From: Callorhinus ursinus
Taxonomy: Eukaryota; Chordata; Mammalia; Carnivora; Otariidae
NCBI RefSeq assembly: GCF_003265705.1
Contig: NW_020313157.1
Coordinates: forward strand, 762,429-826,428
Direction of reading: 5' to 3'
DNA length: 64,000 bases
In this document: piece by piece, positions 33,635 to 45,330 of the stretch
Numbering within the stretch: the first letter of the stretch is position 1
How the letters are laid out: each line of letters begins with the position of its first letter
The notes under the pieces: generated by a model
The model's database searches: none
Seen by the model: only the letters and a program-made list of their open reading frames with translations
What the model was told of the DNA's origin: nothing
Program-made: the position numbers and the translations under genes

Positions 33635-33815
33635 ACTCCCATGTGCCAGGCAATTTGTAGATCCCCTTCCACACAACACTCAGTGAGGTGTGTATTTTTA
33701 CTCTCCCCACTCTACAGATGAGGGAAAGGAGGCTCACGGTGTTCAGTACGTGTGCCCAAGTTCTTAGAGCTGGTTGGAGATGGAGCGGGGATTTACGACC
33801 AGGTGTCTCTGCCTC
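33635..33815 (-). mobile_element. MIR SINE, antisense
   Basis: 'atgtgccaggcaatttgtag', 'cccactctacagatgaggga' and 'ggaggctcacggtgttcag' match the antisense MIR. Confidence 0.8.
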
Positions 33816-34031
33816 CAAACAAACTCGATGCGCCCAAGACAGAGCAAGCAAGTGCTCCTGACAGGCCGACAAATGGCCACAGGCCACTGCTGGAAGATTG
33901 AAAAAATGTAATGCTTCCAGTCTTGGTGAGAACTCTGAACACAAGACAGAATCAATTCCTGGGGCAGGAGAAAGTGCCTGCCACCAAAGAGAAAAAGGAA
34001 TGCAAGGAAATCCAAAAACATACACAGGACA

Positions 34032-34039
34032 GCACACAT

Positions 34040-34082
<43 letters not shown>
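34032..34082. repeat. (CA)n microsatellite
   Basis: About 20 CA units after a 'gcacacatgtac' lead-in. Long open frames across it on both strands are artefacts of the repeat. Confidence 0.97.
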
Positions 34083-34083
<1 letters not shown>

Positions 34084-34587
34084 CTGAAAATCTCTTCCAG
34101 GAATCCTTGTTTTTTCTTTAATAGCCTATTTCTCTTCATGTTACTCTCATTGACATGAGCAATTTATATATACTGTGTAACTTTGATGGCAGAACCCCTG
34201 TTTCCTGTTTTCTTTGTGTCTGTATTTTGTTTTTCAGTTTGTTGCAATAAATCTTTAATATGGACTGAATTATGAGTTTTAAATAATTGATAGAGCGGAT
34301 TCCAAATGCTTCCTACTGCAGTCATATAACAAGCTGAAACCTTGGGGGCTGGGGTGCAATCACTACACCCTCACATTCTCCAACCTTTACCCTCACTTCT
34401 CTCCTGACCCCCAAAATCCTCAGGATGGTCAGGGATCACAGCTGGATACGGAGCTGGATGCCAATGGGTTGGTCATGGGTTCAAGCTACATAATAGGCTG
34501 TGAGCATTCTTAATGGCATTGGCTTCAACCTCAATTATTATGTATGATTTGGCGATGAAGTGGCAGGTCATGAGCATGACATAGAAT
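34083..34587. other. No recognised feature
   Basis: Unassigned. Confidence 0.5.
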
Positions 34588-34790
34588 TTATTCATTCAAT
34601 TCATTTTTATTAAATAGCTACTAAGTATCAGGCATGGAATAAGCATCGGAGAGACAACCCTGAGCAAAAGCAGACATGGTCCTTTGTCCATGTGGAACCT
34701 GTGGCTCAGCAGGGTTCCAGATACTAATTTAAAAAATCCCAACACCAAAATAAAATTGTAACTGTGCTAACTGCTATAAAGGGAGGGACA
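34588..34790 (-). mobile_element. L2 LINE 3' fragment, antisense
   Basis: 'ttattcattcaattcatttt', 'gctactaagtatcaggcatg', 'ggagagacaaccctgagcaa' and 'gtaactgtgctaactgctat' are antisense L2 blocks. Similar material may extend to about 34990. Confidence 0.65.
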
Positions 34791-35039
34791 CGTGGTGCAG
34801 TGAGTACATACAACAAGGGGAGCCGACTTGCTCAGACAGACACAGAGGGCAGGAGGAGGTCTGAAAGGGCCTCAGGGAATCTGGGATACAGAACACAAGG
34901 GAATGAAGATGGGAACCTGCGGGGCCAAGGAAGTCGTATTAGAGATTTGGTCATTTTCTTAAATGCAGTGGGAGGAAACATCAGGTTTTAGTCTGTGCAG
35001 GGCCATGACCCAATCAACACCCATGTTTTCTGCTATAGC

Positions 35040-35255
35040 TTATAGACAGGAAGCGGGCTTTTGGAAGCAGCCAACCTGGGTTCGAATTTCCACTTTACTC
35101 TCTAATTGTTGCCTCAGCCCGGCAAGTCTGTTCTCAGCTTTCATCTCCCTATGTGTCAACCAGGAACGGCTCCCGACATCCCCGCCCCCCCGCCGGTCCC
35201 CCCTTCACCAGGTGTGGTCAGCACTCAGTAAGCAAATGTGTGGAAAGCTCAGCTC
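35040..35255 (+). mobile_element. MIR SINE
   Basis: 'gaagcagccaacctgggttc' then 'gaatttccactttactctct', 'agcccggcaagtctgttctc' and 'cagcactcagtaagcaaatg' cover a sense MIR with a C-rich interruption at 35176-35206. Confidence 0.7.
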
Positions 35256-35370
35256 CTGGCACATGGTACTCCCCGCAGGTGTGCTGCTGCTGCCGTTGCC
35301 ATGGCCGCTGTTACCATAGTGATTTCCCTCCGGATGGGTTGTCAGCCGCCCTCCCCTCCGGGGTGGAGCA
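35165..35370. promoter_or_regulatory. CpG-richer pocket with RFX-like X-box half-sites
   Basis: Local G/C-rich sequence with several CpGs in a CpG-poor window. 'gttgccatgg' (35295-35304) equals the first ten bases of the palindromic X-box, and 'gttaccatagtgat' (35310-35323) is one substitution from a full RFX-type site. Function is inference only. Confidence 0.3.
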
Positions 35371-35489
35371 CCCTTTCTGCACTTCCTTTCACCGAATGTA
35401 TTTTATTTTAAATCTCGCCTCAATTCCCTGCCCATTTGTCACAACTCTTCCATCGATGTCTACCATTCACCAAGCCCTTTTCTGTAACA

Positions 35490-35725
35490 CGACCACTATA
35501 ACTGCACTTACATAGTGTCAATTATGTCCAAGCCCTGTTCTAAATGCTTTAGACACACCATCTCAACATTGCACAGGAGGATAAGTGCGATGATGATCCT
35601 CATTTTACAGATGGGAATACTGATCCCAGGGAGTTTAAGCAAATTGCCCAAAGTCACGCATCTGACAAATGGCAGAGCTGGGATTTCGACCCGCCTTATG
35701 GCTCCATAGTGCTCACCACCAACAG
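35490..35725 (-). mobile_element. MIR SINE, near full length, antisense
   Basis: 'gtccaagccctgttctaaat', 'cctcattttacagatgggaa', 'aattgcccaaagtcacgca' and 'ggcagagctgggatttcgac' form one of the clearest MIRs here. Confidence 0.92.
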
Positions 35726-36282
35726 AGCTCATCCCTCTTTCCTTGAAACGCAGTCCACGTGTGCATATTCTCACGGGGCTCCATAATCATCTTTTATTTC
35801 CTTCTCCATCCTCCTTCTTTTCATAAAACTTTACTGGTACTGTTGGGGATCTACAAATCTGGATCTCCTCCCCTCCTCCCCCTCCTTCATTTCCTCCTTC
35901 TTCTTCTTTAATATTCTGAACACAGATTCTTTTCCTTATCAGTCTCATACAGTTGTCTTGTAGAAGCCATCAGAGGAATGGGTAGATTGCTTTACAAACC
36001 CTTGCTTATCCAGCAGGGAAACAGAGATTTTGAACAACTAATGATGGAGGCAGAGGAACTGGGTAAACCAGTTGGTTCTTCCACTCCCTGACTCCCATTC
36101 CATGTTTACTAGATCAAGATATTTGGGGGAGGAAGCCTGATTCTATATTTTCTTTAAAGCTACCAGGGGATTTGAGAAATGAGGAACCACTGGGATATAT
36201 AATCTTGGAGGTTTGGACTTGTTCTTTCAGTCCTAGAATGTCATAGAAGTAAACAATTTTACTGATATATATCATATTCTTT

Positions 36283-36316
36283 GATATATGATATATGATA
36301 TGTGATATATGATATA
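36283..36316. repeat. 7-bp AT-rich tandem array
   Basis: About five units of 'gatatat' with one variant ('gatatgt'), preceded by the palindrome 'tgatatatatca' at 36263-36274. Confidence 0.9.
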
Positions 36317-37509
36317 CTGAACGTCTACGGATGAGAGGACCAGGTGTTTTTGTTTTGTCTATGTTTTTGTTTTGCTTTTTTTGTGTGTGTGTGACATTAG
36401 ATCATTCTAAGGTCTGTTTTATTTGTTTGTTTTAATTTTATCTACGGCCAACATTTAAAGCTGGTGAAAAGTTGTGAAATACACTGACATTTTTAAGTGG
36501 GAATTTCCAGAGTCTTTGTTAGTGCTGGAAGGGTGTGTGTTGCAAATTCTAGATGGAAAACATTTGGAAACACTGAGACATTTAATTTTAGCTGAGCGAG
36601 CCACATGTTACTTATGAAACATCTATTTTGAGAACTGCAGCAGAGAATTAAACCTGACACTTCTTATTCTGGTCTACTACCTTCACTGATAAACAAAATA
36701 AAATTACAAACCCAGGGAAAACGGCTTTTAAGGATACGAGAAAAAAAATGAAGTAAGGGGAACTTCATCTAAACTGATGCAATATGGTTGTAATTGCCTG
36801 TTTTTTTTTTCTTTTTCTTTTCTTTTTTCACAAAAAAATAATCCTTAGTTAATTCATAAATATTTTAGTGCAATCTAAGGTGTCAGTTTAAAGTTTCATG
36901 AAATTGCATTTAGGACCCCAAATAGGGCCAGTATTTGGAACCAGATTCCAGAAATACTTTTTGTCTTGGGGTATCCTTGGGAGTACTGCTAGTGGGGATG
37001 GACAGTGGGATGTGAACAGAAATATTAGATAGATCCCCAGGCTCGAGATAAGAGAGGACAGGGGCACAGATTCAGGAAAGAGCTCTCCGATTTGGAGAAC
37101 AAGCCACTACCTGTGTTGGAGCAAAAGCAATCTTCTGCTCCAGCCAATTCATGAGCTTGACTCAGAGTCACCCAGGGCGCAGCGCCATCTGGGGCATCTC
37201 AATGGGCCTGAGTCGCCCTCTTTACATGAGCAGCCTCCCCTGTGGACGGGGGATCTGCAAACACACATCAAATGGCCTCTTAGAAGTCGAGGCAACTTAT
37301 TAAATTGTGTTGAAATGACCAATGCTGGCTGTGACAGAATAAGCAGCAATGAAGGGTGGGAGGGTTACTTGGCAGGAGTAAGGAGGAGGAGATGGAGACA
37401 GACAATAAGAAGAAAGATACACCGATCATAGACAGCTGGATTGAGGACCAGAAGAGACAGAGATTGTCTACCTCTCCATATTTCTCTCTATCATCTATCC
37501 ATCCATACA

Positions 37510-37555
37510 TCCCTCCCTCCCTCCCTCCCGCCAGCCAGGCAGCCAGCCAGCCAGC
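37510..37555. repeat. (CCCT)n then (CAGC)n simple repeat
   Basis: Five CCCT units turn into CAGC/CAGG units. Confidence 0.9.
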
Positions 37556-38151
37556 ATTATCCACAAGGACAGAAACCATATCAAGAGCTGTGTTTTGGAT
37601 ATTAGTGGAAGATATCACAACTCTTGGTTTAATTACCATGTTCTCTCTAAAGCTATCCTCTGGGTCAGCTCTCTATCTGTGATAGTTGATCCTATCAGAC
37701 TATCTAAATTTTCCCTCATGCAGTCCGTTCCACTGGCCCTGCAATATTAAGCATAGCTTTTGTCAGTAGTTATGATATTTAGGTATCTGGAAAGAAAATT
37801 CTCACACAAAGATACACTCAGTTTGGTCACTATGGTAAATGCAAATGTTCTCATTCATTAGAAATATCACTGAGACTATATGTTAGTTTGCACATTAATA
37901 AAGTGCAGGCCTGGTCCTCTCAGGCCAGTGCCATATTGGAGGATCAGGCTCGTAATTTTCTGTTTTCACCTTGTATACAGATCTGAGAAAAGGAGTTGAA
38001 GATTCTGTGGCAGAAAGTGACTTTGGCCACATGGATCTATTTGCTTTGGGGTTCTGTTCTATGAGCTCAGCATTATTTGTTGGCTATCCATACTTACAAG
38101 GCACCTCTATATCACCCAGCTATAAGAGCTGAGGTTTATGAAAAAGAACTT

Positions 38152-38189
38152 TCAATGATTCAGGTAATTATCAATGATTCAGGTAATTA
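38152..38189. repeat. Perfect 19-bp tandem duplication
   Basis: 'tcaatgattcaggtaatta' occurs twice, head to tail, without a mismatch (38152-38170 and 38171-38189). Confidence 0.97.
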
Positions 38190-38297
38190 CTGAAAAGGTA
38201 AAGCACAGGGATATGGAAAGGCTTTTTTATCTTGTGCTTTGATAACTTGATAGCACTTTTAGATGAACTGCATGAATTGGTCCTCTATGACCTTTCT

Positions 38298-38496
38298 TTT
38301 TTTTTAAGATTTTATTTATTTAGAGAGAAACAGAGAAAGTGCGATTGGGGTGGGGACGGGCAGAGGGAGAGAGAGAATCTCAGACTCCACGCTGAGAACG
38401 GAGCCCAGTGCAGGGCTTGATCCTAGGACCCTGAGAACGTGACCTGAGTCAAAATCAAGAGTGAGATGCTTAACCAACTTAGCCACCCAGGTGCCC
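38298..38496 (-). mobile_element. CAN-SINE, antisense
   Basis: T-run, 'aagattttatttatttagag', 'cagactccacgctgagaac', 'gggcttgatcctaggaccct' and the head 'gccacccaggtgcc'. Flanks 'cctctatgacctttctt' and 'cctctaccacctttctt' are target duplications with two differences. Confidence 0.95.
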
Positions 38497-38909
38497 CTCT
38501 ACCACCTTTCTTACTGCACTCAAAAATTTAAAACAAGAAACTAAACTTCCTTAGGAGAAGGAAGCTTCCTTGGGAGAAGTCATGCTTCCTCAACAGTCCT
38601 TGCTTTGGGACTAACTCCACCCAACTGACCACACATGCTGAAACAGGGTCCTATAGCTGATTCAAAGGCAATTCATTCTGCAGATGGTGAGGTCCTGAGA
38701 ATGGCATCGAGGAGCTCCAGGTGAAGCAGTCAGCCTTTGGTGAGCTCTAAAGTGAAAGATGATGTAGTTCAGAGCCAAAGCAGGAGCCAGCCCCTCATGT
38801 ACTAGAATGCTCAAGGTACAAGTATTGTGAGTAACGAGAACGAGATGAGCTGAGAGGAATCAGGCAGGTGAGCAGGAATATACAGACACAAAAGACCATG
38901 AGGGGGACA

Positions 38910-38910
<1 letters not shown>

Positions 38911-38953
<43 letters not shown>
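38911..38953. repeat. (CA)n microsatellite
   Basis: About 21 perfect CA units. Confidence 0.97.
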
Positions 38954-38955
<2 letters not shown>

Positions 38956-39732
38956 GAAAAAGACACAGTTGGGGCAGAGAAAGACAGAGATTGAGAGATG
39001 GCAGGGTGGAGCGGAGTTTGAGAACGCGCAAACTAAACCTTACAAAGCCCACTAGACTTCACTTTCAGTCTTTGGATTTTGAAGAGATTATTCCTGTCTC
39101 CTTACGATAGACCCTCTTCTAACTGAGCTATATTTAGAGAGATCCTGTTCCTTACCATCAAAAGACCTTGTCTGAAATACATCCAATTACAAAATTCTAT
39201 TATTAAAAATATGAAGGTTTGCAGGACCTCTCTGAGAGTTTTGCTCGGCCAAAGGCCACTAATTTTGTATGAAATTGGAATGGGAGGCGTCACTAGGAGA
39301 GCCCCAATCACCAACTGAATACCTTATGGATGTGGAGAACATTTCATCTTATATAGAGGAAGTAAAGAAACATGATCTATCTTGTCCACCTGGCAAATTC
39401 ACACCAGTATAACAGAAAATTCCAAGTAAGCAACACAGAAGATTCTCCTTTTCAGGCTAACATGAAGCAGAGTCAAAATGCAAATGGCAAACAGGTCCAA
39501 CCCCAGCTGCTTCTCAGAAAATCAAGTTGCTGGGAAGAAAAGCAAGAAAAAGGAGGTGGGATATGTTGAAGACATTCATCACAGAGCAGACCTTGCTGTC
39601 CATTGAGTGGTCTATAATGGTACCAGACAAACACACCAGCCATGGGCTGGCTTAGCCTTTACTCTGTTGTGGGCCAGGGGATCTTGCTGAGATGCTACGT
39701 TTAAGACAGACTGCACTTCCATGCAGTGTCGC
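38954..39732. other. No recognised feature
   Basis: Unassigned; short frames on both strands are not gene-like. Confidence 0.5.
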
Positions 39733-39750
39733 TTTTTTTCAAAGAAGATT

Positions 39751-39793
<43 letters not shown>

Positions 39794-39948
39794 TTGACAG
39801 AGAGAGAGTAAAAGCAGGGGGCGCAGCAGACGGAGAAGCAAGCTCCCTGCTGAGCAGGGAGCCCGATGTGGGGCTCGATCCCAGCACCCCAAGATCATGA
39901 CCTGAGCTGAAGGCAGAAGCTTAACCGACTGAGCCACCCAGGCGCGCC
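39733..39948 (-). mobile_element. CAN-SINE, antisense, with expanded (ATTT)n
   Basis: Complete antisense SINE ending 'gccacccaggcgcgcc'. Duplication 'tgcagtgtcgc' (39722-39732) versus 'tgcagtgtcacc' (39949-39960). The tail-derived ATTT array at 39749-39795 has about 12 units instead of the usual 2-3. Confidence 0.96.
39749..39795. repeat. (ATTT)n microsatellite in SINE tail
   Basis: About 12 uninterrupted ATTT units. Confidence 0.96.
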
Positions 39949-40274
39949 TGCAGTGTCACCCTTTGCCTTCAGGTGAATAAGGGTAAACGTTAACTATGTC
40001 CAGAAGGAAAAAACACACCCACCCAACATCACATTAACAGTTTGTTAAAACTTGCAGAGATTAAGTAAGGAAATTAATGCTGTCAGCTTCAGCAATCTGG
40101 AACAACGGTGTTAAGGAATGCTGTCTAAAGCACTGAAAAAATTAACCATCACAGGGAAAGAAGTAGGTGACAAATACATAAGGCTGGATTTGGAGGGTTA
40201 TAGCTGATCTCTCTACCTCCCTCCCTCCCTCTCCCTCTTTCATTATCAACATGGCTGTAGTAGGTAGAAGAAAC
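39949..40274. other. No recognised feature
   Basis: Unassigned, with a CCCT/CT-rich run at 40215-40240. Confidence 0.5.
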
Positions 40275-40480
40275 TTCTGGTTTTGGGACTCAGGCAGACC
40301 TGTATTTGGTTCCTACATCTTATATCAATTGACAAGTTGACAAACTATTCTCAAGTTTCCATGTCCTCATTAAAGATAATGTCATCCATCTTGCTAGGTC
40401 CGTGTAAGTTGGAGTCCCTAGAGACATAAAATGTCTAGCAGAGCTCCTGGTTCATATTCTGCAATTTGTAGCTGCTACAA
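40275..40480 (+). mobile_element. MIR SINE
   Basis: 'ttttgggactcaggcagacc', 'tgtatttggttcctacatct', 'caagtttccatgtcctcatt' and 'gtctagcagagctcctgg' follow the sense MIR. Confidence 0.7.
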
Positions 40481-41446
40481 ATGTTGTCCCAACCATTATT
40501 ATTAATAATAAAAATGAACGTATTGGCACCTATAATGGAATGCATCAGCACGCCTTAATTGAAAGCCGCTAATGAATGAATGGCTGTTGGAACAAGGCCT
40601 GGCTTCAACAGACGAAACATTCATTAAGTGACAAGGGAACAGTCCAGCAAACTGGACCCGGGTGCTGTCCTCAGAAAGTTCATGGTCTTGAAGGGTCAGA
40701 GACACAAATAACCAGGGGAGTCAGACAAAATCTGGACAATAAACAGATAGAGGCAAGCAAGTGTCTGTTCTCAAGAATTTTCAACTTCCCACCGCCCAGA
40801 CTTCATACTTCCTATTTAAAACCCCATCAAATTGCTAATCATTCTTTTCTCTCACGCCAAGGGATCCAGTAATTTCTCTAATAGCGCAGGAAGTGGGTGT
40901 AGATGGTTAAAAACTTTAAATCAGATGGTGAAAGTGAATATAATCACCGCCCTTGCTCTCCACTTGGAAGAAACTGATAATATGGAAAACTACTTCAGTG
41001 ATTTGGCCATAGGACTGGATGGAGGGAAAAGAACCTGGATGGGAACCATGAATCCCATCGGCAATGACCACAGTGATGATTCTCTACAGCTGTCTATTAT
41101 TTTACCATCCAAAAAGCCCAGTCACACTTTCTCTATTTTGGCTTTTGTAACAAAGTTTGTAGGATACAAAGAGGCCTACAGCAGGGTTTTTTCAAATTCC
41201 GATCATTTGCTATACCTTTAATTTTTGCCATATCACCTTGCTACCTATACTATTATTTACTTGATATTTTTCTTTATCTCACTTTTTACATTAAACCCTA
41301 TTTTTTAATATATAAAAGCAACTACTAGCATCAATGGGAAGCTACTGCACATACATGTGCAAATATGTACAAATCAATCATTATATTCTAGTTATTATTG
41401 TTATTTGCTAACATCTGTGGATATGAGCTTTTTTTGGCTTGTTCTT
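40481..41446. other. No supported gene
   Basis: Unassigned. The 129-codon frame 40832-41221 opens with TTG (first ATG far inside) and has no recognisable domain. Confidence 0.5.
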
Positions 41447-41540
41447 TTTTTTAAGTAACCTCTACCTCCAACATGGGACCTGAACTCATGACCCTGAGAT
41501 CAAGAGTTGCATGCCCTACTGAATGAGCCAGCCAGGTGCC
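41447..41540 (-). mobile_element. CAN-SINE, older short form, antisense
   Basis: T-run, 'aagtaacctctacctccaac', 'ctcatgaccctgagatcaag', head 'gagccagccaggtgcc'. Possible short duplication 'cttgtt' on both sides. Confidence 0.9.
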
Positions 41541-42380
41541 CTTGTTTATTCACTTTGAATGCCATAAAATGCATTAAAAGAGAACTGGAAAGAGAATAAC
41601 TTTCTCACAATGCAACTGATGTTACACACTGAGGACCACCTAAAATAAACTTGTAGAACTCTTAAAATCTCAGCCACCTTTTGGAAAATGCGGCGCTTGG
41701 GAACTGAAATGTCTGGTCCAAGACTATCCAGAGCAATTTTAATATAGCTCATCAGGTGTTTATCCAGCAGCCAGTAGGTATAAGGCAATACAGTAGGTGC
41801 TAGTGGGGCGAGGGTGGGCTTGCAGATGTGAATTGGCACTCCTCACCCCCTCCAAATTCTTAGAGACTGCTTGGGAGTCAGACAACACTAAACATTACTG
41901 TTCGAGGCAGGTTAAGTTACACTGCACTAAAGGCACTTTTCCCCTCTTGGAGCACGTCCATCTCAGGTCCCCTTTAGTTTGGCTCCATACTCTTCTCGCT
42001 GGGACTCCAAATCGATAGAGCATCCCCTCTCTAAGACATCACTGGTCTGACGGCAGGGGGGGAATAGATCAAAATGAGGCACACACTGACTCTGAAATTT
42101 TCCACTTGGAAATAACATGCATCATTTCTGCTCACGGGTCATTGACCAGTCATGTGGCCAAGGATGGCAGGAATGGGGTGGGAGAACAGAACCCCCTACA
42201 AGGAAGGCATGCAGGGAGGGAAGCTTGGGAAGGAAGAGTGAATATTCTGAGTAATACTACAGCCTACCGAATATTATGGTAGTGGAATTGAGATGTGAAC
42301 CCAGGCTTTCTGGAATTCTTGCTTATCGTGGGATCCCCGCTACCAACCTGTCTCTATAAGAAGAAAAATGCAGAATTTGA
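41541..42380. other. No recognised feature
   Basis: Unassigned; a weak L2-like phrase occurs at 41750-41815. Confidence 0.45.
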
Positions 42381-42399
42381 GTACACACGTGCATGCATG

Positions 42400-42440
<41 letters not shown>
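42381..42440. repeat. Alternating purine-pyrimidine tract with (CA)n
   Basis: Sixty bases of unbroken alternation: 'gtacacacgtgcatgcatgc' then CG and CA units. Composition mirrors the tract at 1225-1284. Confidence 0.93.
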
Positions 42441-44658
42441 TCTCTGCAGAATGGCTTACAGTCTAAGTGAATGACCAGGTTGGACACACTCAAATACCTA
42501 CTGCAAGTTACTTGTGGGGTTCTATGTACTTGACATGCAAAGGAATTCAGGTGCTAAAACAATTCTTTTAACCAAAGAATAAGATTGCAGAATAATACCA
42601 CATGCATGCTCAGGAGTCCGCCCCCTTTTTGCTTTTCTTAAGAGTCCTTGGATATTAGAATATAGGGGACTTCTGGGTCACAAATAATTTAACTACTGAC
42701 CTGCAACGAAGAGCAGGATGAACCCAAAGACCTCTAAAATGCACTTCCAACCCTTTGGATCTGTGATATTTTACCCAGAGGACAAATAGCAAATAAAAAC
42801 TATGTGGAGATAAAATTTCTTGGGTAGACAGATAGTGCAATTGCAAGGGAATTTAATTTCCCCCTGAACCAAAAATGAAACCCAAGACATTAAGTGTCTA
42901 TATAAAGAGAACATTGCTTCCTAAATGTTGACATCAGTAAGCTCTTTCCACTCCAAGTTTGGATTTTTACAGAAAAATGAAAAAGTTTTCAAACCAGCTT
43001 CAGCCCTTCGGGTTTGCACAGCCCATCCATGAACACCTCCGAGACTATAGAACTTACAGTGTCAGGACATAAATCTATAAAGCATTACTGTCTCTTATTT
43101 TCTTTTGATTTCTTTTTATTGGTTTACAGAAATTAATTATTTTTCAGCAAAGAAAGAAAATGTTCAAAGTGTGACAACGACTGCCTAATGTTCTTGGATT
43201 CTAAATAGAACCCATTCTTCAGGGAAACAATTCCAAAGCTTAGGAGACTCACTGAAAATTGTATTAATTACTGGGGAGCATCTACCCCATACCAAACACA
43301 CAGGTAACACCCCAAACTGAGTAGGAGCTGCTGACAAAATGATGACTCTGAAAAGAGAGCAAGAAAAATAAATCCTTCAAAAATAGTTGTACTAACTTCA
43401 TGAAGGTCTTCATGGTGACACGGCCGAACTACAAGAAAAAAATGTGTGTGTGTGTGTATGTGTGTGCGCACATGTGTGTGTATAGATGATAGACAGATAA
43501 TCATCTACTACACATAATGAGCACTTCCAAGGATAGAAAAGGCCAGAAAAGACAATGCAAAGTGTAGGGAATGATCATTGTTTTTCAGGGAGGTTTCTTT
43601 CTGCTTATTCTTTCTGCTTCTCAAAATCACACTGGACCTGTAACCAGGGTCAGGCCTTTCACCATCAATATCCTTTTATCACACCACCTCACTTTGAAAC
43701 ATCTTCAGCAATAACACGGATTTTAACCTGGAGGTATTAGCTACTTTGTAGTCTCCTCTCAAATAATGGAACTGTAGGGGCCAGAGAAAGAGGATGCAAA
43801 CAGTATGGAAACAGTAAGAACAAAAACAGCAAAGCCAACAATATAAATGGAAAAGGGGACCATAAGTCTGGTGTGGAGCATGTTGATTTCGAGACTGCAG
43901 TGAAAATCCAACTTAGAGAATATAACCAGAGAGCAGGTTCACCAGCGTATCAATGGTAATCAAAATTATGGGAGTGATAAAACTGTCATGAATAAGAAAA
44001 GACCATTTCTTTGTTTTGTTTTAAATTGACTAGAACAGAACAGTCCCGCTTCAGCAGACACCTGACCACACTGGTTAATAGACCCAAAGTGAGGGATTTT
44101 CCAAAGCTTATTTAACTTTGATTTCTGACACACCATATTTCACTGATCTGTAAGGTATTCGCTTTCTTTTTTTTTTTTTTGCATTTTAATATCTTGGAAG
44201 CTGGGATGCCTTTTATAATTAGTGGTGGGACATAATTTATTCGGTAGCATTTTTTTTTCTTTTCTCAGTGGTAACACACACACTCACACACTCACACACA
44301 CACCACACATCGCACACAAGATGCTTCGACTGACAGTCAAAAGCATCTCTGATGCATGGAATCCAGTTAATAGTTTCTACTTTCCTCAAATGAATGTGTT
44401 TTTTAATTCTTAACTATAAGTGACCAAGAGAAATATTTAACTTTATTATGGGGTTAATAATGTCAGTATTTGTCCTTCAATATTGAGTAAATAGGACCCG
44501 TTCCTTGAATTTCTTAAAAATAAGAAATGCAAGACTGGGTCTAATTCACCATTCTGGACCTTGCAGTGAAAGCCTCAGCATCAACAGGAAGAAACACAAG
44601 TATCAAAAGGTAGGATGGAGCTGAGCTGTTATCAGAATTTATTTTGGAAACTCTAGAT
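42441..44658. other. Mostly unassigned, with simple repeats
   Basis: 2.2 kb without a clear transposon. It holds a GT/CG alternating tract (43442-43484), a T-run (44165-44181) and an imperfect CA run (44274-44303). Confidence 0.5.
43442..43484. repeat. (GT)n alternating tract with GCGC core
   Basis: Forty-three bases alternate purine and pyrimidine, including 'gtgtgtgcgcacatgtg'. Confidence 0.9.
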
Positions 44659-44859
44659 CAGTGGTTCTCACACCTGGGCACACATCAGCATCGCCTGGGG
44701 GCAGGGTGGGGGGCCTTGGTAAACTCAGATTCCCAGGCTCTAGCCCTAGAGTTTTTTATTCAGTCTGTCTGGGGTGCGGTCGGAGAACGTGCATTTTTCA
44801 CAAGTTCCCAGGTGATGCCGATGCAGCTGGTGTGGGCGGCACACCTGGAGAGGCTGTAG
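44659..44859 (+). mobile_element. MER5-type hAT-Charlie element
   Basis: It starts exactly with the terminal repeat 'cagtggttctcacacc'. The interior 'cagcatcgcctgggggcagg', 'gattcccaggctctagccc' and 'acaagttcccaggtgatgcc' is nearly consensus. The clearest of the four MER5-type copies in the window. Two open frames across it are coincidental. Confidence 0.93.
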
Positions 44860-45054
44860 TTTGCTGGGGTGATGGATCTGTGGTCACCTGGACATCAGGA
44901 AAGGAGGGAGAGGTGAAGTCAAGCTTCAGAGTCTCCCCACTCTGCTGCAATCAAAGCAGTCTTGGTTTTATCTGCCTCTGTACCAGTCTCCATGAGAGTT
45001 CATATTAAATAAGTTTTGCTGCTTACATTTTTAAAGGAAAATCACTACTGGCAC

Positions 45055-45124
45055 TGAAAGAACTAACATTTTAGGATAAGACAGGCCTGAGCCGTGATGC
45101 CAGTTTCATCATTTAGTAACTTTA
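45055..45124 (+). mobile_element. Possible MIR fragment
   Basis: 'ggcctgagccgtgatgccag' and 'catttagtaactttat' could be a MIR core cut by the next SINE. Confidence 0.3.
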
Positions 45125-45315
45125 TTTTTTTTTAATTTTATTATTTATTTGAGAGAGAGAGGGATAGAGCACAAGCAGGGGGAGCAGCAGACAGAGAGGG
45201 AGAAGCAGGCTCCCCACAAGCAGAGAGCCCAATGTGGGGCTCGATCCCAGGACTCTGGGATCATGACCTGAGCCGAAGGCAGACGCCCAACCGGCCAAGC
45301 CACCCAGGCATCCCC
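45125..45315 (-). mobile_element. CAN-SINE, antisense
   Basis: T-run, 'attttattatttatttgaga', 'agcaggctccccacaagcag', 'gggctcgatcccaggactct' and the head near 45297-45315. Perfect 15-bp duplication 'catttagtaacttta' at 45110-45124 and 45316-45330. Confidence 0.96.
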
Positions 45316-45330
45316 CATTTAGTAACTTTA

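Larger units (their letters stand above)
35726..38151. other. Repeat-poor stretch with simple repeats only
   Basis: 2.4 kb with no clear transposon. It holds polypyrimidine DNA at 35866-35911, T/GT runs near 36345-36395 and 36802-36830, an AT array (36283) and a CCCT/CAGC run (37510). The frames at 37280-37682 on both strands are shadows across the last. Confidence 0.5.

Noticed and set aside
33564..34139. Longest open frame, 191 codons on the minus strand
   Set aside because: It runs through a CA microsatellite and an antisense MIR; the apparent protein has a Cys-Val repeat from the microsatellite.
38547..38584. Second tandem duplication ('cttccttaggagaaggaag')
   Set aside because: The copies differ at several positions and the similarity is short; chance in purine-rich DNA is plausible.
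40832..41221. 129-codon open frame
   Set aside because: Starts at TTG, first ATG far inside, no domain, no splice context.
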